From NCBI RefSeq assembly GCF_019037185.1, contig NZ_JAHHXM010000004.1:62001-126000 (forward strand): 64,000 nt of DNA, written 5' to 3'. Positions 23,750 through 32,986 of this stretch are shown one piece after another. The notes under the pieces were generated by a model, which was not told the origin of the DNA, did not search any database, and worked only from the letters and a program-made list of their open reading frames with translations. Position 1 is the stretch's first letter. Each line of letters opens with the position of its first letter. The position numbers were made by a program, and so were the translations under genes. The stretch comes from Oceanobacillus caeni (lineage in GTDB: Bacteria > Bacillota > Bacilli > Bacillales > Amphibacillaceae).

Positions 23750-24247
23750 ATGGTGAAATCACCGTACTATATGGTAACAAAAGATACAAAAATGATAGTA
23801 GAGGAGGATTCAGCGTATTATCGTTCTAGTATTATTGAAGAAAATCAAACGATGAAGGATGAAAAAAGTTATTCCCCTTATAAACCCGAGCAAATTATTG
23901 ATTATAATTGTAAACGTTATGGTTCTACGTTAAATGGTAGAAGAGAAGTTGTAGAAGAGATTTTAAAATCCTCAAGCAAAATCCCTATTCCAATTAACCC
24001 TCAGTCAGGTATTTACTTCATACCAACAGCTTCCACAAGAAACAAAAACTGCGTATGGATTGCGTATCACCAGATTAAACATTATAGAAAAAGCGATGAA
24101 CAAACATTGGTTTTGTTTCATGATGGAACGAGCGAACTAATTCCTACAACGGCATCGGTATTCGACCGTCAATTTAAGCGTGCAAGCCAAGTGATTGTTC
24201 ATTTTAATCGTTATACGTTATTCGGACATGGACCAAAACTGTGGTAA
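23750..24247 (+). CDS. ComK-family competence regulator, short form
   Basis: ComK activates DNA-uptake genes in Bacillus. Family segments are clear: QIIDYNCKRYGSTLNGRRE, PIPINPQSGIYFIPTASTR, CVWIAYHQIKHY and LVLFHDGTSELIP. The 165-residue protein stops soon after the LRTKF-equivalent region (VIVHFNRYTLFGHG). It therefore lacks the last part of the 192-residue B. subtilis protein, including the FMLYP segment bound by MecA. The start is ATG 23750 after GTGAGGAGGAT. A start at 23717 would precede that site. It is the only regulator in this stretch. Confidence 0.85.
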   Translation: MVKSPYYMVTKDTKMIVEEDSAYYRSSIIEENQTMKDEKSYSPYKPEQIIDYNCKRYGSTLNGRREVVEEILKSSSKIPIPINPQSGIYFIPTASTRNKNCVWIAYHQIKHYRKSDEQTLVLFHDGTSELIPTTASVFDRQFKRASQVIVHFNRYTLFGHGPKLW

Positions 24248-24262
24248 ATGGTCATATACATT

Positions 24263-24360
24263 TGTGTTCAAAAAGGAGGATGAAACGGACCAAGATCGGC
24301 ATTGCCAACTAGAAACGTCGAAGTGTCCTTTTCGCCAGACTTTTTGAACAACTTCTATAA
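24263..24360 (+). repeat. MITE-like element, copy 5
   Basis: TGTTCAAAAAGGAGGATGAA ... CCAGACTTTTTGAACAACTT, 98 bp. The middle (CAACTAGAAACGTCGAAGTG) is the same as in copy 4 at 21195-21214, so this is an internally deleted version. Confidence 0.75.
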
Positions 24361-24600
24361 AAGTGAAACATAATGAAGTGTTAACCGTACTACAAAAAAA
24401 GAGGATTCATTCCTCTTGTTAAAAATAAATTATCGCAAAATTTGCTTATTTCGGTGGAATGCTGAATTGGAAAATGAGATAATAAGGGGGGATGGTTGGA
24501 ATTTAATGTAAGAATGAATATTCGCGCCACAACCCAATATGTTCAGTTCAAAGAACGTCTTTTAGGAATTACACTACACAAACATATGATGTTATACGAA

Positions 24601-24672
24601 AGGCGATTCACCTCCCACCTACCCATTGGGTTAAACCCTACATATTCCTTGAGGATGGGAGTCCTCTCGCCT
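24601..24672 (+). repeat. Hairpin repeat before the exporter genes
   Basis: AGGCGA (24601-24606) pairs with TCGCCT (24667-24672), and CTCCCA pairs with TGGGAG inside, with a further GGGTTAAACCC palindrome in the loop. It has the look of a mobile-element end or a dispersed hairpin. I could not assign a family. The region 24361-24717 has no other feature. Confidence 0.45.
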
Positions 24673-24717
24673 AATTATGATAGAAAAAAGAAGAAGGTAA
24701 AGGGGGAAATTAGGGGA

Positions 24718-25578
24718 ATGAAAAAAATTATTTTAGGATTTTCTTTTGTACTAATTGTTTCATTGCTTGCGGCATGTACAGAGAGTAATGACGCTGCAGA
24801 AAACGAGGAACAGGAAGAAAGGGTTGTAGCGGTAGAAACGGAAGAAGCCGTAGAAAAGGATCTAGTCATTGACAAGTCCATCTATGGTCGTACGGCACCT
24901 AATCATGTTGCACCGGTTGCGGTACAGACGCCTGGTGAGGTAAAAGAAGTGATGGTGGAAAATGAGGAAGAGGTAGATGATAATGATACGATTCTCAAAA
25001 TCTCCACAGCTGTAGGAAGCCAAAATGTTCGTTCAACAACAGAAGGTGAAGTCATTAATCTTTTAGTGAATAAAGGAGATGTGGTGGATCCTGAAGAACC
25101 AGTTGCCATGGTTGCAGATCTTGACACAATAAAAATCGAATTTTCCGTAACAAAACAGTTACTTTCTTTGATTTCTGAAGATGACAAGGTAAACGTATTC
25201 ATTGAGGATAAAGAATATGAAGCAGCCATTACGAATGTAGGTACACTTCCTAACGAAACAGGATTATATTCCGTTATCGCAACAGTAGATAATGAGAAAA
25301 GAGAGATTTTACCCGGCGTTGTTGCTGATATTCGTATACCTGAGAAAAAAGTGGAAACTGCTATTCTAATTCCAACTTCAGCCATTGTAAATGAAGAGAA
25401 TAAGGATTTTATTTTTACGGTTAAAGAAAATGTAGCAACAAGACAAGAAATAAAGGTATTAGAAACAGAGTCAGATGTTACTGCTGTAGAAGGTATAAAC
25501 GCTGGAGATCAAGTTGTTACGACGGGACAGTTGACATTAACCGACGGCGCTGAAGTGAATGTTACAGGAGGCGAGTAA
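24718..25578 (+). CDS. RND efflux membrane fusion lipoprotein
   Basis: This is the periplasmic-adaptor type subunit, here an outer-face lipoprotein, partnering the RND pump that follows four bases later. The lipobox LLAAC puts lipidation at Cys20. Two lipoyl/barrel-sandwich halves flank a short hairpin (TPGEVKEVMVENEEEV; STTEGEVINLLVNKGDVVDP), then a beta-barrel domain (EFSVTKQLLSLISEDDKVNV). Length is 286 residues. ATG 24718 has GGGGGAAATTAGGGG before it. The frame is open upstream to 24496 but that stretch is repeat DNA. Confidence 0.85.
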   Translation: MKKIILGFSFVLIVSLLAACTESNDAAENEEQEERVVAVETEEAVEKDLVIDKSIYGRTAPNHVAPVAVQTPGEVKEVMVENEEEVDDNDTILKISTAVGSQNVRSTTEGEVINLLVNKGDVVDPEEPVAMVADLDTIKIEFSVTKQLLSLISEDDKVNVFIEDKEYEAAITNVGTLPNETGLYSVIATVDNEKREILPGVVADIRIPEKKVETAILIPTSAIVNEENKDFIFTVKENVATRQEIKVLETESDVTAVEGINAGDQVVTTGQLTLTDGAEVNVTGGE

Positions 25579-25581
25579 ATC

Positions 25582-28500
25582 GTGAAATTAATAAAAGCAT
25601 CCGTGAATCGTCCAGTCGGTGTCATTATGATTGTACTCGCCATTATAGCTCTAGGTTTTGTTTCTGTACGTAACTTGGCGGTCGACCTATTTCCAGAGAT
25701 TGAACTTCCGATCGCTGTTGTAGCAACTAATTATGAAGATGCAGCACCAGAGGATGTAGAGAATTTAATTTCTCGTCCAGTAGAATCAGCGGTTAGTACT
25801 GTTCAGGGGATTGACACGGTCCAATCGCAGTCACAATCAGGTGCATCTCTTGTGATGATGATGTTTAAGAATGGAACAGATCTTGATCAGGCCATGCTTG
25901 ATGTACGGGAAAAAATCGACCAAATTAAGGGGATGCTTCCAGAACAAGCAGGGGATCCAAGTATTCTACGTTTCAGTCCCGAGGCATTACCTGTTATGTA
26001 CATTGGTTTAACAGGGAAAGATGCTGCAACATTAACGGAACTTGCAGATAATCAAATCGTCCCTTTCCTTGAAAGACAAGAGGGAGTAGCTTCTGTAACA
26101 GTAGAAGGAGCAAAGATTCGAGAAATACAGCTAGTGGTTGACCCAGCCAAATTACAACAATATGGTGTCACTACGCAAATGATTCAGCAAGCACTCGGGG
26201 AAAGCAATCAATCCGCATCAGTTGGAACCGTGGATAAAGGAAATAAAGACTTGCAGTTACGAGTGACAGGAGAATTTGACTCGATAGATGATATTCGGGA
26301 AACAGTTATTCAAACCGAATCAGGCGCCATCCTACATGTGGATGATGTGGCTGAAGTTAAAGATACATATAAAGAGGCGAGTTCAGCTTCCTTAGTAAAT
26401 GGGGAAGAATCCATTGTTTTGTCCATCATGAAGCAAACCGATGCCAATACAGTAGCAGTAGCAAACACCGTTCAGAAAAACTTAGAAACGATTCAAGCTG
26501 AACTTGGAGATGAAGTGAATTTAGATGTCATTATCGATACATCGGAGTTCATTCAGATGTCAGTGGATAGTGTTTTATCCAATATTATTATAGGTGGCGC
26601 TATTTCTTTCTTTATCCTATTACTATTCCTAAAGAGCATTCGTGCGACATTTGTTATCGGTTTATCGATTCCAATTGCACTTATTTCTACCTTTGCGCTT
26701 ATGTATTTTACAGGACATACACTAAACGTCCTAACATTAGGTGGATTAGCGCTTGGGATTGGAATGATGGTGGATAGCTCGATTATTATTTTAGAAAACA
26801 TTTACACGTATCGAAAAAATGGAGAAAGCTTGAAGGAAGCCGCAATTAAAGGTGCCTCCGAGTTAACTCCAGCAGTTATCGCTTCCACTACAACGACAAT
26901 TGTGGTATTTTTACCAATGGTTTTTGTAGAAGGAATTGCGGCAGACTTATTCATGCCACTTGGAATAACGGTTGCCTTTTCTCTTATTGCTTCATTAGTT
27001 GTAGCAATCACATTAGTGCCGATGCTATCTTCTAAACTTTTAGCAAAATCAATGGAAGATAAAGGACGTAGATATTGGTTTGATAGATTCTTAGACTGGT
27101 TACGTAATAAATACAGTAACGCTCTTAAGAAAGTATTGAAATATTGCAAAACAAGCGTTTTCGTTGTTATCTTATTGATTGTCGGAAGTTTAGCACTTAC
27201 TCCTTTGATAGGAGCGGAGTTTATTCCAGCATCTGACCAAGGGCAAGCAATGATTAACGTGGAAACGGAGCCAGGAACGAAATTTGAGTACACGTATAAG
27301 ATTGTGGAACAAGTGAATGAAGTTTTGGCGGGATACGATGAAGTTTTAGATGTAAGTTATGTAGTAGTTAGTTCATCAGGTGGAATGATGGGCGCTGGTG
27401 GTTCCAATGGTGGTGCGAGCTATACGTTAATGCTTACACCAGCAAGTGAACGAACGAAATCCACGACCAAAATCGTTCAAGAAATGGATGAACAATTACA
27501 ACAGATACCTGGTGCTGAAATTACGGCCACCGCAATGGATGGCGGAGCAAATATGAGCATGGGGGACCCAGTTCAAATTATTTTAAACGGTCCGGAACAT
27601 GATGTGTTACGTAGTCTGTCTGAACAAGTAGTGGATGAAATTTCTACGGTTGAAGGGGTATTTAACCCAACAACAGGCGCATCGGATGGGATACCACATA
27701 TGGAAATCCATGTCGATGAGGAAAAAGCGGCTATGTATGGATTAACCCCATCTCAAGTGACTGGACAAATTCAATTACAGTTTAATGGACAAATCGCAAC
27801 ACAATATCGTGAGGCTGGAAAAGAAATTGATGTCACATTAATTTATCCTGAAGATCAACGTTCGACTATTAATGATATTAGAGATATGAAGATTCAGTCA
27901 ACTAACGGTGCAAGGCTTCCTTTAGAAGAAGTAGCAACTTTTGAGGAAACACAAGGACCTGCTACGTTACAAAGGGAAAATCAACAGCCACAAATGAATG
28001 TATCTAGCGCTCTTGTAGACCGTGATCTTGCAAGTGTGATGCAAGATATCGATGCAAAATTAGGTGCGATGAACTTCCCAGAAGGATATAGTTATTCCAT
28101 CGGTGGTCAAGCGGAGGATATGGTAGAAGCGTTCGGGCAACTAGCATTAGCTCTCATTTTTGCCATATTCCTAGTATATGCGGTAATGGCTGTACAGTTT
28201 GAAAACTTCCTATTCCCATTCATCATCATGTTCGCATTGCCAACAACAATAATCGGGGTGATTATAGGATTTTTAATAACCGGAATTTCATTTAGTATAC
28301 CTGCGTTTATCGGTATTATCATGCTCGCCGGTATCGTAGTTAACAACTCCATCGTTCTGGTAGATTATATTAATATATTAAGAAGACGAGGAATGACAAG
28401 AAGTAAAGCAATTGTTGAGGCCGGCCGCAGTAGGCTACGACCAATATTAATGACCACTCTCACCACCGTGCTCGCTATGGTTCCATTAGGATTAGCACTC

Positions 28501-28665
28501 GGTGAAGGAGCGGAAATGCAACAACCACTAGCAATTACGATTATTTTTGGTTTAAGTGCTTCAACTATATTCACGCTATTCTTCGTACCGGTTATATATA
28601 TTATTTTTGATAATATTACAGAGAAGTTTACGAGAAGGAAAAAGAAAAAGGTGGTAGAAGAGTAA
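25582..28665 (+). CDS. swrC: RND-family multidrug/surfactant exporter, SwrC-like
   Basis: This 1027-residue pump has the usual 12 membrane helices with two large outer loops. The N-terminus (IKASVNRPVGVIMIVLAIIA) and PEIELPIAVVATNYEDAAPEDVE match the HAE1 group. Helix 4 has GIGMMVDSSIIILENIYTYR, with one Asp in place of the Asp-Asp pair of AcrB, as in Gram-positive SwrC proteins. SwrC exports surfactin and related amphiphiles in B. subtilis. The start is GTG 25582, 4 bp after the adaptor stop, with GGAGGCGAG inside the adaptor gene as ribosome binding site. Confidence 0.9.
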   Translation: MKLIKASVNRPVGVIMIVLAIIALGFVSVRNLAVDLFPEIELPIAVVATNYEDAAPEDVENLISRPVESAVSTVQGIDTVQSQSQSGASLVMMMFKNGTDLDQAMLDVREKIDQIKGMLPEQAGDPSILRFSPEALPVMYIGLTGKDAATLTELADNQIVPFLERQEGVASVTVEGAKIREIQLVVDPAKLQQYGVTTQMIQQALGESNQSASVGTVDKGNKDLQLRVTGEFDSIDDIRETVIQTESGAILHVDDVAEVKDTYKEASSASLVNGEESIVLSIMKQTDANTVAVANTVQKNLETIQAELGDEVNLDVIIDTSEFIQMSVDSVLSNIIIGGAISFFILLLFLKSIRATFVIGLSIPIALISTFALMYFTGHTLNVLTLGGLALGIGMMVDSSIIILENIYTYRKNGESLKEAAIKGASELTPAVIASTTTTIVVFLPMVFVEGIAADLFMPLGITVAFSLIASLVVAITLVPMLSSKLLAKSMEDKGRRYWFDRFLDWLRNKYSNALKKVLKYCKTSVFVVILLIVGSLALTPLIGAEFIPASDQGQAMINVETEPGTKFEYTYKIVEQVNEVLAGYDEVLDVSYVVVSSSGGMMGAGGSNGGASYTLMLTPASERTKSTTKIVQEMDEQLQQIPGAEITATAMDGGANMSMGDPVQIILNGPEHDVLRSLSEQVVDEISTVEGVFNPTTGASDGIPHMEIHVDEEKAAMYGLTPSQVTGQIQLQFNGQIATQYREAGKEIDVTLIYPEDQRSTINDIRDMKIQSTNGARLPLEEVATFEETQGPATLQRENQQPQMNVSSALVDRDLASVMQDIDAKLGAMNFPEGYSYSIGGQAEDMVEAFGQLALALIFAIFLVYAVMAVQFENFLFPFIIMFALPTTIIGVIIGFLITGISFSIPAFIGIIMLAGIVVNNSIVLVDYINILRRRGMTRSKAIVEAGRSRLRPILMTTLTTVLAMVPLGLALGEGAEMQQPLAITIIFGLSASTIFTLFFVPVIYIIFDNITEKFTRRKKKKVVEE

Positions 28666-28670
28666 AGGAG

Positions 28671-28704
28671 GCCCACGCTAGGTGATAGCGTGGGTTTGTT
28701 TTTG
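28671..28704 (+). terminator. Terminator of the exporter operon
   Basis: CCCACGCTA pairs with TAGCGTGGG, followed by TTTGTTTTTG. Confidence 0.85.
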
Positions 28705-28818
28705 TGCAGGTAGGAGGTATAAAAATCTTTCCTGTCTGGGAATCCGGTTATACGTTAATCAAAGACGAGAATCTGTTATTTATGGGCAATCATTCATTTT
28801 TCATGGTTATGGTTGGAA

Positions 28819-29352
28819 AATCAGCAAACGGCTCCTGGATATCAGCGATCGAACTTCAAATATCAGCACACACCCTCGGGATATCAGCATTCAAACATCA
28901 AATATCAGCACCCGCCCTTGGGATATCAGCATTCAAACATCAAATATTAGCACCCGCCCCCTGGATATCAGTAATCAAACTCTATATATCAGCACACACC
29001 CTTGAGATATCAGCAGTCAAACGTCAAATATCAGCACACGTCTGGGATATCAGTAATCAAACTTTATATATCAGCACACACCCTCGAGATATCAGCATTC
29101 AAACATCAAATATCAGCACCCGCCCCCTGGATATCAGTAATCAAACTCTATATATCAGCACACACCCTTGAGATATCAGTAGTCAAACATCAAATATCAG
29201 CACCCGCCCCCTGGATATCAGTAATCAAACTCTATATATCAGCACACACCCTCAAGATATCAGCATTCAAACATCAAATATCAGCACACACCCTCGGGAT
29301 ATCAGCATTCAAACACCATATATCAGCATAACCTCCGAGATATCAGTAATCA
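28819..29352 (+). repeat. ATATCAG array 1
   Basis: About 25 half-units, each 20-22 bp, alternate between GGATATCAG(C/T)A followed by TCAAAC(A/T) and ATATATCAGCAC followed by CGCCC or ACACCC. Two half-units make about 42 bp. It fills the space between the convergent swrC and zwf genes. Long open frames arise because the period is a multiple of three. Confidence 0.9.
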
Positions 29353-29377
29353 ATCGCATCCAATAACCTTCTACAAC

Positions 29378-29416
29378 CAAAACAAAACCCCCACACGCTT
29401 AGTGCGTGTGGGGGGC
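29378..29416 (-). terminator. Terminator of zwf
   Basis: CCCCCACACGC pairs with GCGTGTGGGGG. Read on the minus strand it is followed by TTTTGTTTTGG, so it terminates zwf. Confidence 0.85.
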
Positions 29417-29422
29417 CACAAA

Positions 29423-30901
29423 TTAAACATCCCACCAATGGAAACCATCTTTTTCAAGCAGTTCATCTGCTGCTCGTGGTCCCATGGATCCGGATTTATA
29501 GTTAGGGAAGCTTGGTTGTTTCTCTGCCCATGTTTCTAAAATTGGGTCAACGAATTCCCAAGATAATGCAACTTCATCCCAATGGGTAAAGTTTGTTGCA
29601 TCACCAATCGTACAGTCATATAATAATTTTTCATATGCTTCTGGAGTGTTGATTCCAGGAACATCATTTTGATTGTATGTTAATTCGATTGGTTCTGCTA
29701 ATGATCCAGTTCCTTCTTTACTCGCATTAATGGAAAGGGTAACGCCAGCATCAGGTTGGATATTAATTCTAAGCAAGTTTGGATATCTTTGCTTATGAGA
29801 TTTGTAATACAAGTTCATTGGGAGATCTCTAAATTGGACTACGATGCTAATCGTTTTTTCTGCCATGCGTTTTCCAGTACGTACATAGATTGGTACGCCA
29901 GCCCAACGATAGTTATCAACAAGAAGTCTACCTGCTACAAATGTTTCCGTATTGGAGAAGGCAAGATCTTCATGCTCTTCACGATAGCTTGGTACAGCTT
30001 GATTATTGATTTCACCAGCATCGTATTGACCACGGACAAAATATTTGTACACTTCATCTGGATTAATTTTGCGAAGTGCACGAAGGACTTTAATTTTTTC
30101 TGAGCGAATTTCTTTTGTTGTTAACTTAATTGGTGGCTCCATTAAAAGAAGGGCAACCATTTGTAAAATATGGTTTTGCAACATGTCACGTGCAGCACCA
30201 GATTGATCGTAGTAACGAGCTCGATCCTCTACTCCAAGTACTTCACTTGCAGTAATTTGGATATTCGAGATAAATTGGTTATTCCATAAATGTTCGAATA
30301 TTCCATTGGCAAAACGAATGACCTCAATATTTTGGACCATTTCTTTTCCTAAATAATGGTCGATACGATAGATTTGATCTTCATCAAATGCTTCACGGAT
30401 TTCATTGTTCAATTCTTTCGCTGTAGCTAAATTTGTTCCAAATGGTTTTTCGATAATAAGACGAGTCCAGCCAGCGGATTCTTTCAAACCATATTCTTTT
30501 AATTTTTTCGCGATTAAGCCAAAGAAGTTAGGTGCCATTGCTAGGTAAAATAGGCGGTTGCCGTCCGTTTCGTATTTACCTTCCAAATCGATGATCAATT
30601 TATTTAGACCATCGTATGTAGCATCGTCCGTAACATCAAATGATTGATAATAGAAATGAGATGTGAAATCACTTAGCTCTTCTTCAGTAGCAGTAGCTTT
30701 GCGGATAGAGGTTTCAACATTCTCACGTAAAGTTTCATCTGTCCAAGGTCTACGTGCTAATCCCACAACCGCGAAATTTTCACTTAAATTGCCTTTTTTA
30801 TAAAGGTTATAAATGGAAGGGAATAGTTTACGCTTTGCTAAGTCTCCGGTTGCACCGAATATGACAAAAACAACTTTTGGTTGTTGTGTATTTTCATTCA
30901 T
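29423..30901 (-). CDS. zwf: Glucose-6-phosphate 1-dehydrogenase
   Basis: Zwf oxidises glucose-6-phosphate to 6-phosphogluconolactone and makes NADPH, the entry to the pentose phosphate pathway. The nucleotide-binding motif FGATGDLAKRKLFPS (residues 14-28) and the active-site motif YRIDHYLGKE are intact, as is IIEKPFGTNL. Length is 492 residues. The ribosome binding site on the minus strand is GCGGAGGAATTC. Confidence 0.97.
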   Translation of the reverse strand: MNENTQQPKVVFVIFGATGDLAKRKLFPSIYNLYKKGNLSENFAVVGLARRPWTDETLRENVETSIRKATATEEELSDFTSHFYYQSFDVTDDATYDGLNKLIIDLEGKYETDGNRLFYLAMAPNFFGLIAKKLKEYGLKESAGWTRLIIEKPFGTNLATAKELNNEIREAFDEDQIYRIDHYLGKEMVQNIEVIRFANGIFEHLWNNQFISNIQITASEVLGVEDRARYYDQSGAARDMLQNHILQMVALLLMEPPIKLTTKEIRSEKIKVLRALRKINPDEVYKYFVRGQYDAGEINNQAVPSYREEHEDLAFSNTETFVAGRLLVDNYRWAGVPIYVRTGKRMAEKTISIVVQFRDLPMNLYYKSHKQRYPNLLRINIQPDAGVTLSINASKEGTGSLAEPIELTYNQNDVPGINTPEAYEKLLYDCTIGDATNFTHWDEVALSWEFVDPILETWAEKQPSFPNYKSGSMGPRAADELLEKDGFHWWDV

Positions 30902-31021
30902 TTTGAATTCCTCCGCTTAAAAAAATATATATTAACTATAATAGAGAAAACAGAAAATTATAGCAAATGATTGATAGGACTTTTAATATAAAAGTTTATT
31001 TAGAATAGTATAACGAATGTA

Positions 31022-31465
31022 TTAATCTTTCCTAATAAAAACCTTTTTGACAATCTGATTGACTACTTCTGAAAACATGAGTCCAATTGCAATTCCACCG
31101 GCTAAAAGCATAACTTGTGCGGATAACTGTATCGCTAAATCATAATTGTTTTCCACGAATTGTCGCATCGCACGGTAGGCAACTCCACCAGGCACTAATG
31201 GAATAATTCCAGAAACTGTAAAGATAATGATGGGTGTTTTGTAAATTTTAGCGCATGTATAGCTTAGTATAGAAACTAGAACTGCACCAAATATTGTAGC
31301 TGGAACAACATCCAATCCGTAAGTTGTAAGGGAATAATAACAGATCCAACCAAGCATGCCGACAAGACCACTTTGAATGATTGATCGTTTTGGTACATTA
31401 AATATTATACCAAATCCTGCCGAGGCAATAAAACTTGTGACTAATTGTGCCGAGATCATGAGCAT
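31022..31465 (-). CDS. ThrE/YjjB-type exporter, small subunit
   Basis: Four or five membrane helices in 147 residues, with the family motif SGIIPLVPGGVAYRAM. This matches the half-size partner (YjjB, DUF3815) of split threonine/serine or dicarboxylate exporters. It lies 19 bp downstream of the larger partner and is likely co-translated with it. Confidence 0.8.
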   Translation of the reverse strand: MLMISAQLVTSFIASAGFGIIFNVPKRSIIQSGLVGMLGWICYYSLTTYGLDVVPATIFGAVLVSILSYTCAKIYKTPIIIFTVSGIIPLVPGGVAYRAMRQFVENNYDLAIQLSAQVMLLAGGIAIGLMFSEVVNQIVKKVFIRKD

Positions 31466-31484
31466 GGGTTAAGCCCTCCTTCAT

Positions 31485-32225
31485 TTACATAAAAGTAAAA
31501 ATAGCTGCAATACCTGCACCAATGGCAACTGCAGTTAACGATGCTTCCACACCTTTAGAAACCCCTGCTACCAAATGACCGGCCATTAAATCACGTATTG
31601 CGTTCGTAATTAGTAAACCAGGAACGAGTGGCATAACTGCACCAATTATTACCAGATCAAGGGAAGTACCAAATCCATAGTGGATAAAGAGAAGCGAAGA
31701 GATCCCGATTAAAAAGGCACCGAGAAATTCCGCAAGAAAGCGAATATCGACAAATCTCTCAAAACTTATCATGCCAGCAAAACCGATTCCCCCAGCAATT
31801 ACTGCTGGTAGAAAATCTTCCCACCTCCCGCCAAACATAATGGCGAAACAACCGCTAACTATAGCGGAAGCAAGTATCTGCAACCAAGCTGGATATAGCT
31901 TTCCCTTTTCCACCTCTTGTAGTAGAAGAAAAGCGCGTCCCAAGTCTATCTCGCCAGCGGCAATTTTTCGCGAAATGCTATTCACTTCAGCGATTTTACT
32001 TAAATCAGCCGTTGATCTTTTTCTAATACGTAACATTTTCGCCTCAGAATCTGCATCAATAGCAAAATTAATAGCTGTTGGGGTCGCATAACTTTGTGCA
32101 TTTGGTGCCCCAAACGAGTTGGCAATTCGATTCATCGTATCTTCCACCCGGTATGTCTCCGCACCGCTAACAAGCATTATTTTGCCAGCAAGCATACATA
32201 CCCTTTCAACCATAGCCTTCTCCAT
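31485..32225 (-). CDS. ThrE/YjjP-type exporter, large subunit
   Basis: The N-terminal half is a soluble domain (CMLAGKIMLVSGAETYRVEDT; MLRIRKRSTADLSKIAEVN), and the C-terminal half has five membrane helices with the VMPLVPGLLITNAIRD motif of ThrE. With the next gene it forms a two-part exporter. The substrate is unknown. In this family it is an amino acid or a C4 dicarboxylate. I choose ATG 32225, preceded by AGGTAATG (246 residues). A TTG at 32240 is possible but lacks a ribosome binding site. Confidence 0.78.
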   Translation of the reverse strand: MEKAMVERVCMLAGKIMLVSGAETYRVEDTMNRIANSFGAPNAQSYATPTAINFAIDADSEAKMLRIRKRSTADLSKIAEVNSISRKIAAGEIDLGRAFLLLQEVEKGKLYPAWLQILASAIVSGCFAIMFGGRWEDFLPAVIAGGIGFAGMISFERFVDIRFLAEFLGAFLIGISSLLFIHYGFGTSLDLVIIGAVMPLVPGLLITNAIRDLMAGHLVAGVSKGVEASLTAVAIGAGIAAIFTFM

Positions 32226-32442
32226 ATCATTACCTGCCAATCAGATGATTTGAGTATATTATAAGACTAGTTAAGGTAGAAAAGAAAGGAAAGGGAATTG
32301 AAATGACCTGTGAAATTTTGTGTAGGTTTCTGGGAATAAGAGAATTTCATAGTGGAAAATCGGAAATTTCCGGGGAAATTAATATTTCCTGGGGAATATT
32401 GTCAGGTTATAAGGAAAAGAGATGAGGGAGGGTACCCCCGTC

Positions 32443-32844
32443 TCATGGTACTATCATTAGTAACATCACTATTGAAATAATCGGAATCGCCATTACAAGA
32501 CTGGCAGATATTAATCCAAAACCTCGTACCACAGGCATTATGTTTTCATCTACATCAATACGTGACTGTAAGAAAATATAAATAATAGAAAATACAATAA
32601 GCCCGACAATGATAGTGAACGGTACAACTAGTTCATCGACCGACCTAACTGGCTCCATGTTTACGAATCCTATGATGATTAAAACAATTGGAATAGCCTC
32701 ACTAATGGCAGAACCTATAAATAAATTCGTTTGATACTTCTCTATCATTTCTGGGTTGTCTTTAATTTTTTCTAAGTTTCTCTTGAAAAAAGCTAAGATT
32801 CCAATTACAGCAATTACTGAAGCAAGTACAGGTATGTATGTCAA
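32443..32844 (-). CDS. Four-helix protein resembling a duplicated ATP synthase c subunit
   Basis: The 133 residues form four hydrophobic helices (about 3-20, 40-62, 72-93, 104-132). The first hairpin lines up without gaps with the AtpE of this window: the loop has NPE (30-32) where AtpE has RQPE, followed by LFIGSAISEAIPI (41-53) against [14 protein letters not shown]49 falls on the proton-carrying glutamate. The second hairpin repeats the pattern (SLVMAIPII) but has M118 there. V-type c subunits also have two fused hairpins, so this may be a c-ring-like protein of unknown use. The homology is my own reading. GGGAGGTGAC precedes the start. Confidence 0.6.
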   Translation of the reverse strand: MTYIPVLASVIAVIGILAFFKRNLEKIKDNPEMIEKYQTNLFIGSAISEAIPIVLIIIGFVNMEPVRSVDELVVPFTIIVGLIVFSIIYIFLQSRIDVDENIMPVVRGFGLISASLVMAIPIISIVMLLMIVP

Positions 32845-32986
32845 AATTTGTCACCTCCCAAGAATAAATATACCAGCATGGGAGTGAAATAAGTAATTTA
32901 AATTTTTAATATTAGTTAAAATTAGCTATAATTTAGTAGGAAAAGGTAAAGATAAGTAGAAGATATTGCAACAATAGGAGAATAAT

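Noticed and set aside
28704-29331. Overlapping open frames of 107-155 codons in array 1
   Set aside because: They arise from a 42-bp repeat whose period is a multiple of three. No ribosome binding site, and the predicted peptides are only repeats of ISAHTL/ISAFKHQ type.
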